From assembly GCA_937901965.1 (NCBI GenBank), contig CALGSW010000002.1, positions 248,001 through 312,000 on the forward strand: 64,000 bases of DNA. The letters are read 5' to 3'. Made by a program: the position numbers and the translations under genes. This DNA is from an uncultured Bacteroidota bacterium (GTDB lineage Bacteria; Bacteroidota; Bacteroidia; Bacteroidales; UBA932). A model generated the notes under the pieces. It made no database searches. It worked only from the letters and a program-made list of their open reading frames with translations, and had not been told where the DNA came from. Positions 25,913-34,452 of this stretch are shown here, piece after piece; position 1 is the stretch's first letter, and every line of letters starts with the position of its first letter.

Positions 25913-27727
25913 TTATAAACTTACTCCAATACCAAAGTGAATCTCTGCAAATTTTATAGGCGAAATAATTGTATTATAGCCACCGAATATTGAGAAGTAC
26001 TTGAAATTTAGCATAAGCCCACCTTCTACCTCGGGGCCATTGTCAATCGACAAGTAGTATGGCTCCGAATCACTTGTAGCTACGTATGCTTGTCCATAAG
26101 TTCCGTAGCCTCCTCCTGCATAAATGTATAAATTCTTTGTAATCCTGATGATTGCACCCCCTGTTATTGCAGACCGGAAGTATCCGGAACTTCTATAGCT
26201 GCCCGGGCTTAAATCTTGCATCGGTTCTCCGGAGTTAGGCGATAATCCGGACATATAACTTGCATAGATACCAACCCTTTTTGCAAAACCGACCATTCCT
26301 CCATAACTAGCCGTTAGTGACATCTTGTAGTTAACGAAGAATTTTGCCGGGATAGGTGTACTTTCTCGTTTTTTATTATAAGTTGTCTTAGGCAATCTTG
26401 ATATATCGCTCGTTATTTTTGTTTGTCCGTCAATTTTTTTTATCAGAGTAAAACTTACTGGAAGTATCTTTCCCTCTATAATGGTTAATGTCTTGACTCC
26501 TGGATTATACCCATCGGCATTTAATTCAATGGTTCTTTTTCCAATTAAAACATCTTGAATAATCTTTGGTGTGGTTCCGTAATCTTTGCCATCAATTGAA
26601 ATTGTAGCCACAACGTCTGAAGTTATATCAAGAGTTCCTGTTATTGGCACAGGGTGTTCAATGTTGAAGCTTATTGAATCATTTGTTTTTATTTCAAGAG
26701 TTTGTATACTCTCTCTATGCGACTCCATTCTTGCAGTTAATTTGTAGCTGCCGGGTGTTAGTCTTCCGTTCCAGTTTCCTTTGCCCTCTTGATTATCATT
26801 TATTAAAATAATTGCGTCAGGATGTGTTGTGATATTAACCTGAGCAAAGTTTGGTTTAAGGTCAAAGCGTTTTATTCTGTTACTGTTGTCGGTAACTATA
26901 AGAGTATCCTCCAATGGAAAAAACAGACTTTTTAGGATCTTGACTGAATGCTGCCCGCTGGCTAGTTTTTCAATCACCAGTGGAGTAGACCCCACTCTCT
27001 TGCCATCAATGAAAACATCAGCCAACTGTTCTGGAGTGGAGTGAATTGAAATTGTTCCAAATTTGGGTTTGAGTTCTATGGTTACAGGTTCTTTAACCTC
27101 TTTTGTTACTTCTATTGACCCGGCGGTGGGAGCGTAAAGTGGGGCCTCAACAACATATTTGTGTTTTCCAAATGGCATTGCCTTTGAGAATGTTCCGTTA
27201 ACAAATGGTTCCGGAGCCATTTCATTGAATGAGACTGTTGCCCCCTCCATGAGGCATTTTAATACAACATATTGAAGATTTGAATTATCTGTAAGTGTTA
27301 TCTGAACATTTGATGCGGTAATCTTCATTATATAGACAGTTGCCTCTTGCAGTGGTTCAAAAAATGCATACCTTCTTACCGGTTCGTGGTATTTATGAGT
27401 AATTGTAATATACCTGGCTCCGGGAGACTGGTAAATCCAAATTTCTCCCTTGTGTTGTTCTGTGTGTTCAATTCCAAGCATTCCCCCATCAAATGTGAAT
27501 TCGTTGAGAGGGAGTGTTGTCTCAAGTTTGATAATGGAACACTGTTTGCCATTTTTGTCAGTTTTAGGGGATTTAATCCGAGCTGTCATATCGGTCTCAT
27601 CTTTGACAAAAGATAGGACTGACATTTTTGCTGCAACATTTTGTCCTGATGCACTTTCTCCAATTGAAAGCAAAATTGAAGATAAAATGATGCAAAATGA
27701 CAACTTATGTAATATGCTGGTTCTCAT
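25913..27727 (-). CDS. Secreted PEGA-domain protein
   Basis: A 604-residue protein with signal peptide (FCIILSSILLSIGESASGQ). The middle holds three PEGA-type repeats: TISIHSTPEQLADVFIDGKR with VGSTPL, VNITTHPDAIILINDN, and LDITSDVVATISIDGKDYG with TTPKII. The C-terminal ~150 residues alternate aromatic and glycine residues (IYAGGGYGTYGQAY, YFSIFGGYNTII) and may form an outer-membrane barrel-like domain. PEGA domains are found in extracellular and cell-envelope proteins. No enzymatic motif was seen. It lies between a secreted LPP20-like protein and the repeat lipoprotein. Confidence 0.8.
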   Translation of the reverse strand: MRTSILHKLSFCIILSSILLSIGESASGQNVAAKMSVLSFVKDETDMTARIKSPKTDKNGKQCSIIKLETTLPLNEFTFDGGMLGIEHTEQHKGEIWIYQSPGARYITITHKYHEPVRRYAFFEPLQEATVYIMKITASNVQITLTDNSNLQYVVLKCLMEGATVSFNEMAPEPFVNGTFSKAMPFGKHKYVVEAPLYAPTAGSIEVTKEVKEPVTIELKPKFGTISIHSTPEQLADVFIDGKRVGSTPLVIEKLASGQHSVKILKSLFFPLEDTLIVTDNSNRIKRFDLKPNFAQVNITTHPDAIILINDNQEGKGNWNGRLTPGSYKLTARMESHRESIQTLEIKTNDSISFNIEHPVPITGTLDITSDVVATISIDGKDYGTTPKIIQDVLIGKRTIELNADGYNPGVKTLTIIEGKILPVSFTLIKKIDGQTKITSDISRLPKTTYNKKRESTPIPAKFFVNYKMSLTASYGGMVGFAKRVGIYASYMSGLSPNSGEPMQDLSPGSYRSSGYFRSAITGGAIIRITKNLYIYAGGGYGTYGQAYVATSDSEPYYLSIDNGPEVEGGLMLNFKYFSIFGGYNTIISPIKFAEIHFGIGVSL

Positions 27728-27745
27728 AAACTTTGATTAAAATTA

Positions 27746-29584
27746 CTAGAATAGCGAAAGGTCAATCAGTCCGTAATCCGGATCTCTCTCCTGCTGCCAG
27801 GTCCTCACATGAATAATCGGATTTGCCGGTTTATTAAGGTCAACCATGAGGAATAGGTATCCTGTATCTCCATAGTTGCTTGAAAAGTAATCCTGTTTTA
27901 TTTGAATCCCGTAAATTTCACCTCCATCTCCTGCTTTGACAACTTCTGAGTTTGTAAACTTGATGTTAATAAATTCATTGCTGTTGAATACAACACTTAG
28001 CCTGTCCAGGTACTGTTTTTTTGAATATGTTGTTCTAATAGCCTGAGGTAACTGATACCTGTCAGAATCTCCTCCGTATGTAGGTTTAAGAACCTTACCC
28101 ACAATAATCAATGCGTTGTCTGAAAATACAGCCTGTAAATAATCAAGTCTTTTTAGAGCGTATGCAGTCTGATAATTTTCAAGAAAATTTATAATGGAAA
28201 TCTTAGAGTCATCTTGCCACTCCTCTTTTACCATCATATCTCTTATAACATTTTCAGATAGTGAAAATGAGAGAGAGGTTATTAGTTTGTCTTTTTCTGA
28301 AATTTCAAACACAATGTTCTCAACAAATTCTCTTCTGTTGTTTCTAAACTTGAATAACATTGGAAGTGAGCGGGCAAAAACAGATCCCTGGTAACTCAGG
28401 AAACTAAATTTTGGGTCTAAAACAATTATGCTTGCGTCCCCATAAATAACAAGCTTCTTAAAAATTTCAAATCCTGATTCAGTAAAAAGAGCTCTGAGAT
28501 TATTCAGATCTTTTTTTGTTATCCCATCTGTGACTTTTTGCATCAATTCATAATAAGGAGCTGTGTCTTCAAGATAAAATGATGAAGAATTTTCAGTTTT
28601 CTCTTGTGTCCTGAAAGTAGCTTCAGATACTTTTTCTTCGTTTATTGTATTTGATTTAGGTTCAACAAACGGAATAGCATATTCAGACTTTTTAAAATTG
28701 ATTCCTTCCAATGCATGAAGCAGGTCGTATACCTCCTGATCTACTTTCCACTCTCCCTCAAAGATGTACTCAACTTTAAGTCTGAGAAACTCGATGTTGG
28801 ATATATCTCCTGTTAGTTCAACTGTGCCAATGCCATCTTTGGCAGCCATTATGTTTGACCAGAATCTCCCATCAAAAAAGCTGTATTCAAGGTTTGTAAC
28901 ATTGTTTCCATTGAACTGTATGTTTAGAATGCAGGTTGTTATGTTGTCGACTACTTTTTTTTCTAATATATTGAAACTGAGATTGTCAAAAATGTAGTTC
29001 ATCTTTTCGTTGATAAAGGATGTCACGAATCTTCTGTTCCCTTCGTGCATAACCTTTATTGTATCACCATTTGGATGGCTTCTTGTAAGCATAAGAGCCC
29101 AGTAATAGTGCTTTAGCGCATCTGCAACCTGGAGTCTCTTTTCTGCTTTAAGTGCTGTGTTTATAAACTCATTTATTTTTAGTTCTCTCTCTTTGAATAT
29201 TTTTGAAATCTCCTCTTTCTTAATATATCTGAATACGTAAATTTCAGGCTCTTTGCCCCAAGTGAGAATTTCTGTGTTTTTTAGTGTAGCCTTTGAGTAT
29301 GTACTTATCACCTCTTTAACAAGCTGGTTGACAATTTTCTTGTTTTTACCGCTCTCCTCTTCCCTTAGCATTTTGAATTCACTCTCAATTTTTACCGATA
29401 TGTTACCAATCAGCATGGATAATGCATCCTTGTCTGCCTGACCGGTATTGGTTCCAACTCCTTCTCCCCAGTAGTAATTGTTTCTATCTGCTTTTATTTG
29501 CTCAACTGTTTGTGAAGTAAGCAGATTAAAGTACATCAGGAGAGTAATTGTAAGCAGTGTGTATTTTCTAATTAAGGATTGCAT
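27746..29584 (-). CDS. Secreted protein with N-terminal LPP20-like domain
   Basis: A 612-residue protein. A hydrophobic signal (YTLLTITLLMYFNLLTSQ) precedes YYWGEGVGTNTGQADKDALS, a pattern of the LPP20/FlgO-like fold, here with GNISVKIESEFK. Long polar middle and C-terminal parts follow without recognised catalytic motifs; they include two NTF2-like-looking segments (LRALFTESGFEIFKKLVIYG, LDYLQAVFSDNALIIVGKV), which is only a resemblance. It shares the LPP20-type domain with the first gene of the operon. Function unknown; envelope location inferred from the signal and neighbours. Confidence 0.72.
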   Translation of the reverse strand: MQSLIRKYTLLTITLLMYFNLLTSQTVEQIKADRNNYYWGEGVGTNTGQADKDALSMLIGNISVKIESEFKMLREEESGKNKKIVNQLVKEVISTYSKATLKNTEILTWGKEPEIYVFRYIKKEEISKIFKERELKINEFINTALKAEKRLQVADALKHYYWALMLTRSHPNGDTIKVMHEGNRRFVTSFINEKMNYIFDNLSFNILEKKVVDNITTCILNIQFNGNNVTNLEYSFFDGRFWSNIMAAKDGIGTVELTGDISNIEFLRLKVEYIFEGEWKVDQEVYDLLHALEGINFKKSEYAIPFVEPKSNTINEEKVSEATFRTQEKTENSSSFYLEDTAPYYELMQKVTDGITKKDLNNLRALFTESGFEIFKKLVIYGDASIIVLDPKFSFLSYQGSVFARSLPMLFKFRNNRREFVENIVFEISEKDKLITSLSFSLSENVIRDMMVKEEWQDDSKISIINFLENYQTAYALKRLDYLQAVFSDNALIIVGKVLKPTYGGDSDRYQLPQAIRTTYSKKQYLDRLSVVFNSNEFINIKFTNSEVVKAGDGGEIYGIQIKQDYFSSNYGDTGYLFLMVDLNKPANPIIHVRTWQQERDPDYGLIDLSLF

Positions 29585-29615
29585 TATGATTAATTTTCAG
29601 GTTACGATGGTTCTT

Positions 29616-31073
29616 CTAGTCTAGTAAATAGAGCTTTGCACTCTCTTCTCTAATTTCTGGCATTGATTCTCCTGCCGGAGCGTTTATGTATGTAGGATCA
29701 CAAACAATGAATTTCTGGCCGTTGATTATAAAGTAATCACCATTTATATGCTCGGTATTAAGATTTACTGCAGTGGCAAGATGGTTAGGGTAATTTACCA
29801 ATGCAACATCAAGTTGTAATATCTTTCTCACAAGCATGGAAAAGAGAATGCTTCTATCCTCACAATCGGAATAAGGATAGTGGAATATCTCATCTGCGAA
29901 AAGTACTCTCTCTTTGCCGAATTGCAGATTGTCTGTTTTGTACTCAAATGAATTTTGAACAAATTTGAGGAGGAAGTTCAGTGCATCAACCTTTCCCATA
30001 CCTGCAGTTTTATCTTTTAAATTATTTATGAGAGATTCTTCAAGTTCTTTGCTGAATGGCACTTTACAGTAGCTGGAAAAGTGCATGTCTGGAAACTCAT
30101 TAAGCATATCAATCAGGTTTTTATTAACGGTTACAGAAATTTCTACCTCTGAGATATTCAATGTTTTGCTAATTAGCTTTTTTGGAAGATTGATTTGATT
30201 GTACCTGAGATTCATCGGTACTAAATTATTTGAGGTGCTTTTACCATAAGTATAAATTGGTCCAGTAATGTTTCCCATAATGTAGTAGTCCTTTCCTTCA
30301 AATACCAGGTAAGAATATCCATAAATAATTTCACTAGTTGGAATCATCAGAAATATTCTGCCGTTATTTCTGCAAATCCTTGAATCAAATCCTGTTTTAT
30401 TTAAAAGATACATCTCCAGAATTGCTCTCGCACCAGAATCTTCGAACAACTGTTCGGATATCTTTTTTGCAAGAAGGTAAACAGACCAGTCAGGATACGA
30501 GTACTTTTCTCTGGCTACCTTCAATACCCTTAGAATGCTGCTGTTATCGCTTTGAGTAATATTTTTATAGAAGTCTGAGACTTCCTCTTCGGTTGTGCTT
30601 ATTAATTTCAAATCTGATATATGATTTTCGTTAAAGAAGAATTTTTCACCAAAGAAATTTACTTCTGAAAGATCCTCATTCTCAGTATTAACTGGCTTCT
30701 CAGTCTTTATGGGAATATTAACTTCTTTTACAGGAGAGATCTCCTCTTTGTCAGCATCTGTATTTGTGTCTGTATTGATATAAGTTGAATCAATTATTAG
30801 TTGTGAGCCTGATGATTTTTGATTTGCACTATCTTCATCAAATTTTACAGGCGAATCAGGGAATTTTCTTATTTCAATCTTTGAGTGCATTGTCTCAAAC
30901 ATCTCCCATTTCTCCTTTAGAAGTTGTGTAATATCTTTATCAACTCTGTTGTAGAATTCATTAAACTCCTTCTCCTTTGAACTTGCAAATTCAAGGAATG
31001 CTTTCACATCTTGTGAAAGCAGTTGTTTAAGAGGCGAAAAAAGGAGAAAGACAAGAAAGATAAGTCTTATCAT
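29616..31073 (-). CDS. Secreted transglutaminase-like cysteine-protease-fold protein
   Basis: About 485 residues from an ATG at 31073, with signal peptide (LIFLVFLLFSPLKQLLS). The C-terminal ~130 residues have the ordered Cys-His-Asp triad of the transglutaminase-like superfamily: YSDCEDRSILF, YPNHLATAV and VCDPTYINAP. The N-terminal half is charged and partly coiled. Such domains act as proteases, amidases or cross-linkers, and intact triad residues suggest activity. It follows the small lipoprotein gene and precedes the LPP20-like gene, so it probably acts in the periplasm or at the surface with them. The substrate is unknown. Confidence 0.75.
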   Translation of the reverse strand: MIRLIFLVFLLFSPLKQLLSQDVKAFLEFASSKEKEFNEFYNRVDKDITQLLKEKWEMFETMHSKIEIRKFPDSPVKFDEDSANQKSSGSQLIIDSTYINTDTNTDADKEEISPVKEVNIPIKTEKPVNTENEDLSEVNFFGEKFFFNENHISDLKLISTTEEEVSDFYKNITQSDNSSILRVLKVAREKYSYPDWSVYLLAKKISEQLFEDSGARAILEMYLLNKTGFDSRICRNNGRIFLMIPTSEIIYGYSYLVFEGKDYYIMGNITGPIYTYGKSTSNNLVPMNLRYNQINLPKKLISKTLNISEVEISVTVNKNLIDMLNEFPDMHFSSYCKVPFSKELEESLINNLKDKTAGMGKVDALNFLLKFVQNSFEYKTDNLQFGKERVLFADEIFHYPYSDCEDRSILFSMLVRKILQLDVALVNYPNHLATAVNLNTEHINGDYFIINGQKFIVCDPTYINAPAGESMPEIREESAKLYLLD

Positions 31074-31105
31074 GACAAGCAATATGAAATTTTAGAGGTT
31101 CAGTT

Positions 31106-31669
31106 TTACCTCTTCTCAAACTTATCCATCTCTTCTTCAAAAACCTTGTTGAACTGATATGCATCAAAGTCAAGCTTAAGATTTTCATCAGCTGAGATCT
31201 TCTTAGTTATTTCATGCTTGATGATATTCTTATCCATTTCAACAGCAATAAAATACTCGTAACCAACTCTCTTCTTTTTGAAGATTTTGTCTCCAATTAT
31301 TTTAACATCGTTAAGAGTCTGGTTAATAACATTCATGGTCTGCTCTTCAAATTTTGATTCGTATTCTTTCTTGTTTTCAATTGTACGCTGATTTGTGTAC
31401 TGATTGATAACAGCTTTTATTATTGAGCTGACATTATTTGCTAATTCTGTTCTTGCATTAAGAAGTGCAATTTTCTTTGCAGTAGCTAAGTCTGCACTAG
31501 CACCTGATTGAGAAGCCCTGAAATGAGTCTTGTCAGTCCTATACTCTTGCTCTGTAAAAGGAACTTTAAGTTCCGTAAGGTTGTTTGCATCTGCATATTT
31601 TTGTTTAACACTGCAAGAGTATGTAAATGCAATCGCAAAAAGCGTTGTGATGATTAAAAGTTTTTTCAT
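31106..31669 (-). CDS. LPP20-family lipoprotein
   Basis: A 187-residue protein with a lipoprotein signal (LLIITTLFAIAFTYSCS). The sequence RASQSGASADLATAKKIALL with NARTELA matches the LPP20-type domain, in which a conserved alanine-rich helix follows the modified cysteine region. The C-terminus is charged. It is the first gene of the five-gene envelope operon and probably anchors or organises the complex. No -7 promoter motif was seen in the 160 bases upstream. Confidence 0.75.
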   Translation of the reverse strand: MKKLLIITTLFAIAFTYSCSVKQKYADANNLTELKVPFTEQEYRTDKTHFRASQSGASADLATAKKIALLNARTELANNVSSIIKAVINQYTNQRTIENKKEYESKFEEQTMNVINQTLNDVKIIGDKIFKKKRVGYEYFIAVEMDKNIIKHEITKKISADENLKLDFDAYQFNKVFEEEMDKFEKR

Positions 31670-31810
31670 TAGTTAAGTGCTTTTAAGTTTTTGTAAATAA
31701 GGTATGTGAAGATATAGTTATTGTCAATACTAGAATTGGAAATTAGTGCATACCTAATTCTTCCCCTATTTTTTAGCCACTTACGGCAAGTGTTTAACGA
31801 GCGTCTTAGG

Positions 31811-31896
31811 TAGTAAAAAACGCAATTTGTTGGTTTTGATCAAATTCTGTTTTCTGACTATTAGTATATCAAACCAATGGAGGTTCGTCCCATACT
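31811..31896 (+). repeat. Degenerate nested inverted-repeat element (family B), partial copy
   Basis: Resembles the inner and right parts of the full element at 32346-32486: CGCAATTTGTTG, CAAATTCTG, and the right end GGAGGTTCGTCCCA. The left terminal repeat is missing or eroded. It sits just upstream of a family A hairpin/tag unit at 31927-31957. Confidence 0.65.
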
Positions 31897-31926
31897 CGAC
31901 AGTTTATTTAGACCTCAAATTCCTCT

Positions 31927-31957
31927 GCCGAACGGCTAAACACGGCGAAGCACCTAT
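31927..31957 (+). repeat. Hairpin-plus-tag unit (family A tail)
   Basis: The hairpin GCCGAACGGC is followed by CTAAACACG and the tag GCGAAGCACCTAT. It is isolated here, without the long palindrome, and lies immediately before the family D hairpin at 31963. Confidence 0.7.
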
Positions 31958-31962
31958 TACCA

Positions 31963-32065
31963 GAAGTTATTTCCCGAACCTTGTCGGGTTATTACCCGCT
32001 CATTTGCAAGCTGGTTTTTCATTTGCTTGCCCGCGCGGGAATAACCCAGGTGCGAGAATAACTTC
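31963..32065 (+). repeat. Family D ~100-bp imperfect hairpin, copy 1
   Basis: The left arm begins GAAGTTATTTCCCGAACC and the right arm ends GGTGCGAGAATAACTTC. Inner arms share CGGGTTATTACCCGC and GCGGGAATAACCC around a short T-rich loop. A close copy is at 34569-34671. The region carries no coding sequence. Confidence 0.75.
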
Positions 32066-32108
32066 AAGGGAGAAAAAGTAATCCGCATGGTTTTCTTAGA
32101 TAAGCACG

Positions 32109-32261
32109 TACGGCTGTAACACGCGGACTGTTAGTAGTTTGACACTTTACCCGAGGGGTCACCCCTCGGGTAAAGTGTCAAAGCATTGATAGATAAATTG
32201 TTATAGCGACACGGGCGTGTGAGATTTCTTAGCCGAACGGCTAAACACGGCGGAGCACCAT
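32109..32261 (+). repeat. Composite palindromic element (family A), copy 2, with perfect 22-base arms
   Basis: ACGGCTGTAAC leads to a perfect inverted repeat: arms 32138-32159 and 32161-32182, separated by one base and beginning TTTGACACTTTACCCGAGG. Then come the hairpin GCCGAACGGC (32232-32241) and tag GCGGAGCACCAT. This is the best preserved palindrome of the family. Just downstream, 32298-32324 has three 9-base tandem units (GACGAGGTA). Confidence 0.82.
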
Positions 32262-32345
32262 TTAAATTTGCTGAAGGCGGGAAAGGGAGACGAGACGGAC
32301 GAGGTAGACGAGGTAGACGAGATGGGTGAAGCGAGCTAGATAGCT

Positions 32346-32486
32346 CCACAGGCGTGGGTGGGACGAACCTCTATGGAGTTATAAATGGATTAGTTACAAA
32401 ACGCAAATTGTTGATTATGTTCAATTTGTGTTTTGTAACTATTAGTCGTTCAAGTGGATGGAGGTTGGTCCCACCCACGCCTGTGG
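32346..32486. repeat. Nested inverted-repeat element (family B), complete copy
   Basis: Terminal inverted repeats of 19 identical bases begin CCACAGGCGTGGGTGGGAC at both ends. Inside, a second pair of 20-base arms lies at 32391-32410 and 32422-32441 (TAGTTACAAAACGCAAATTG against its complement with one change). The whole element can fold into one long hairpin. It has no coding capacity and looks like a MITE or REP-type element. It ends 31 bases from the ATPase stop. Confidence 0.8.
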
Positions 32487-32517
32487 GTTCCGGTGGCCGT
32501 CTGCCAGGGGCAGGGGG

Positions 32518-33555
32518 CTACTGGAAGTAGCGGGTTTTGAGCCAGGTTTTGTACATCGGGTCGAGGAAGTGGTTTCCTTGTTTGGTGAATTCAATGATCT
32601 CTTTCTTTTTGAGGGCGTCTTTGATGCGGTTGACGTTGGCGGAGGACTGGAGGTTGTAGTTCTCAAGGGTCTCCAGTGCGCTGAAGCGTTCTACGCCGTC
32701 AAGTATGGCTTTCAGGAAGCTGATCTGGTAGTTACTCAGGCGGGCGGTCTGCAGGCGGAATCGGTATGAGTGTAGCTCCATCAGTAGTTCAAAGGCCTGA
32801 TTGATAATGGTTTCTGTGAGGTAGCCGCGTGTGAGTCCGTAGGCGATGTCGGCCAGCTGCTGGGTGTACCATGGCTGTCCCTCTGTGAGGTTGTAGATGT
32901 GGAGGGCGAGCTCTCTTGGAACAACGCGTCCGGCTTTTAAGAAGCTTCTGATAATGTATTCTGTGAAGTGGCGCTCTTCTATTTTGCTGAAGCGGATGCG
33001 TTCGGCCTGATTGTAAAAGAATTTGATTTCGTCAAAGATGACGCGCATGGCGTTAACGAATGAGCCCGAGAGTATTAGTGAGGTGTTTTGGTGTTTGCGC
33101 TCTCCGCACTCTCTCTCCATACTTTTCAGCGGAATGTCAGGGTCGTCAAATTTCAGAACCTCCTGGAACTCTTCTATGTAGAGGATGAGGTTTGTCTGGG
33201 CTGCCTCGGCCCGTCGGTTTGCCTCTTTTATAAATTCTCCTGCCGATGTGATTTTTGGCCGGTCATGCGGCGGAACTGGCAGAATGACTTCAAGTGCTTC
33301 TGAACACTTCCTGATGAGGTGTTCGTCTGTGCGTACATTGAAGAGGTTTATGTTGCAGAGGCGGTATTTAAAGCCGTCGTGCCTTAGCCTCTCAAATGTG
33401 TACTGGATGAGCGACTGTTTTCCGCTTTTGGGCGGCTCGTAGATGGCTGCGCATCTGTGCTCTTTGATTACTTTGTATAGTTTGTCGCTCTCTGTGTTGC
33501 GGGGGATGAAGTCGCTTCCCGCTACAATGGTGTTGTAGATGAATGGTGAGTCCAT
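32518..33555 (-). CDS. AAA-type ATPase with C-terminal winged helix
   Basis: A 345-residue soluble protein resembling the archaeal-type/STAND-like ATPases common in Bacteroidetes. The P-loop reads EPPKSGKQSL, with glutamine at the usual Ser/Thr position, and the Walker B-like strand is LILYIEEFQEVL. A sensor-like stretch SLILSGSFV follows. The C-terminal ~80 residues (RLSNYQISFLKAILDG) look like a winged-helix domain that might contact DNA or protein. Function unknown. It stands alone between repeat-rich DNA and the rplU promoter region, with its own -7 element. Confidence 0.75.
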   Translation of the reverse strand: MDSPFIYNTIVAGSDFIPRNTESDKLYKVIKEHRCAAIYEPPKSGKQSLIQYTFERLRHDGFKYRLCNINLFNVRTDEHLIRKCSEALEVILPVPPHDRPKITSAGEFIKEANRRAEAAQTNLILYIEEFQEVLKFDDPDIPLKSMERECGERKHQNTSLILSGSFVNAMRVIFDEIKFFYNQAERIRFSKIEERHFTEYIIRSFLKAGRVVPRELALHIYNLTEGQPWYTQQLADIAYGLTRGYLTETIINQAFELLMELHSYRFRLQTARLSNYQISFLKAILDGVERFSALETLENYNLQSSANVNRIKDALKKKEIIEFTKQGNHFLDPMYKTWLKTRYFQ

Positions 33556-33583
33556 GATTTAAGTTTAAGTAATAGGGGTGTTA

Positions 33584-33612
33584 CAAATTTAATAAATATT
33601 TTAAGATGTCAA
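33584..33612 (-). promoter_or_regulatory. Promoter for the ATPase gene
   Basis: On the minus strand, TTG, 18 bases, then TAAATTTG. The -7 box is perfect and the spacing is one base short of the usual range. The predicted leader is about 25 bases. Confidence 0.55.
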
Positions 33613-33638
33613 ATTTTTTGAATGTAAATCAAAGTGTT

Positions 33639-33668
33639 TTGGAGAATAAAAAAGTTTGATTATATTTG
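33639..33668 (+). promoter_or_regulatory. Promoter for rplU-rpmA
   Basis: TTG (33639-33641), 19 bases, TATATTTG (33661-33668): a perfect Bacteroidetes promoter. It predicts a leader of roughly 90 bases before rplU. Confidence 0.75.
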
Positions 33669-33713
33669 TCGTCCCAAAAAGCAAATGATAAGATTGCCAA
33701 GCTTTTGATTAAG

Positions 33714-33747
33714 AGTTACTTATGGTAACCGCTTGCAGTCAGTAACT
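33714..33747 (+). promoter_or_regulatory. Stem-loop leader before rplU with two exclusive pairings
   Basis: AGTTACT (33714-33720) can pair perfectly with AGTAACT (33741-33747). Alternatively GTTAC (33715-33719) pairs with GTAAC (33725-33729) around a 5-base loop. The two structures compete for the same bases. Leaders of ribosomal protein genes often bind their own product, so L21 autoregulation is a reasonable guess, not shown. Confidence 0.5.
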
Positions 33748-33762
33748 ATAATATTTTTATAC

Positions 33763-34071
33763 ATGTACGCAATTGTAGATATTGCAGGACAGCAATTTAA
33801 AGTAGAAAAAGAGAGTAAAATCTTTGTTCATCGTCTTCATGCTGATGAGGGTGCTTCTCTTTCGTTTGAGAAGGTTCTTCTGATTGATAATGACGGTGCT
33901 GTGAAGGTGGGCGCTCCTTATGTTGAGGGTGCGGTTGTAAAGGCTACGGTTCTTGAGCATCTTAAAGGCAAGAAAGTTATTGTCTTCAAGAAAAAACGCC
34001 GCAAGGGCTATATTAAGAAGAATGGTCATCGTCAGTATCTGACAAGGATTCAAATTGAGGAGATCGCTTAA
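33763..34071 (+). CDS. rplU: 50S ribosomal protein L21
   Basis: A 102-residue protein starting MYAIVDIAGQQFKVEK, with the C-terminal KKRRKGYIKKNGHRQYLT typical of L21. It binds 23S rRNA in the large subunit. The ATG at 33763 matches the family start; the frame is open a little further up only from a TTG. It is followed 32 bases later by rpmA, the usual partner. Confidence 0.97.
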   Translation: MYAIVDIAGQQFKVEKESKIFVHRLHADEGASLSFEKVLLIDNDGAVKVGAPYVEGAVVKATVLEHLKGKKVIVFKKKRRKGYIKKNGHRQYLTRIQIEEIA

Positions 34072-34103
34072 TTACTAACCAACAACAGAAAAACATTTAG
34101 ATT

Positions 34104-34373
34104 ATGGCACATAAAAAAGGCGTCGGTAGTTCCAAGAACGGACGTGAATCACACAGTAAACGACTGGGCGTTAAATTGTTCGGTGGTCAGTATGCTAAAG
34201 CCGGTAACATTCTGGTTCGCCAGAGGGGTACTGTGCATGTAGCGGGCGAAAACGTAGGCATGGGAGTGGATCACACTCTGTTTGCTCTTGTTGATGGTGT
34301 TGTTACTTTCAAAAAGAGGGTTAACAATAAATCGTATGTTTCTGTACTTCCTCAGCCTAAGGTTGAAGCGTAG
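34104..34373 (+). CDS. rpmA: 50S ribosomal protein L27
   Basis: An 89-residue protein: MAHKKGVGSSKNGRESHSKR with LGVKLFGGQ, the highly conserved N-terminus of L27, which reaches toward the peptidyl transferase centre. It is the second gene of the rplU-rpmA operon and is followed by an intrinsic terminator 27 bases downstream. Confidence 0.97.
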   Translation: MAHKKGVGSSKNGRESHSKRLGVKLFGGQYAKAGNILVRQRGTVHVAGENVGMGVDHTLFALVDGVVTFKKRVNNKSYVSVLPQPKVEA

Positions 34374-34400
34374 TTTACAGATTCAACGTTCAGAAAAATG

Positions 34401-34427
34401 AGCATCCCTTGAGGGGTGCTTTTTTTT
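34401..34427 (+). terminator. Intrinsic terminator after rpmA
   Basis: The 8-bp stem AGCATCCC/GGGGTGCT (one G-T pair) has loop TTGA and is followed by seven T residues. Confidence 0.88.
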
Positions 34428-34452
34428 GTGGGTGGTGTGTGAAATGTCTTTT

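Noticed and set aside
31827..32081. An open frame of 84 codons in the intergenic region
   Set aside because: It crosses several palindromic elements, has no family features, and reflects repeat sequence only.
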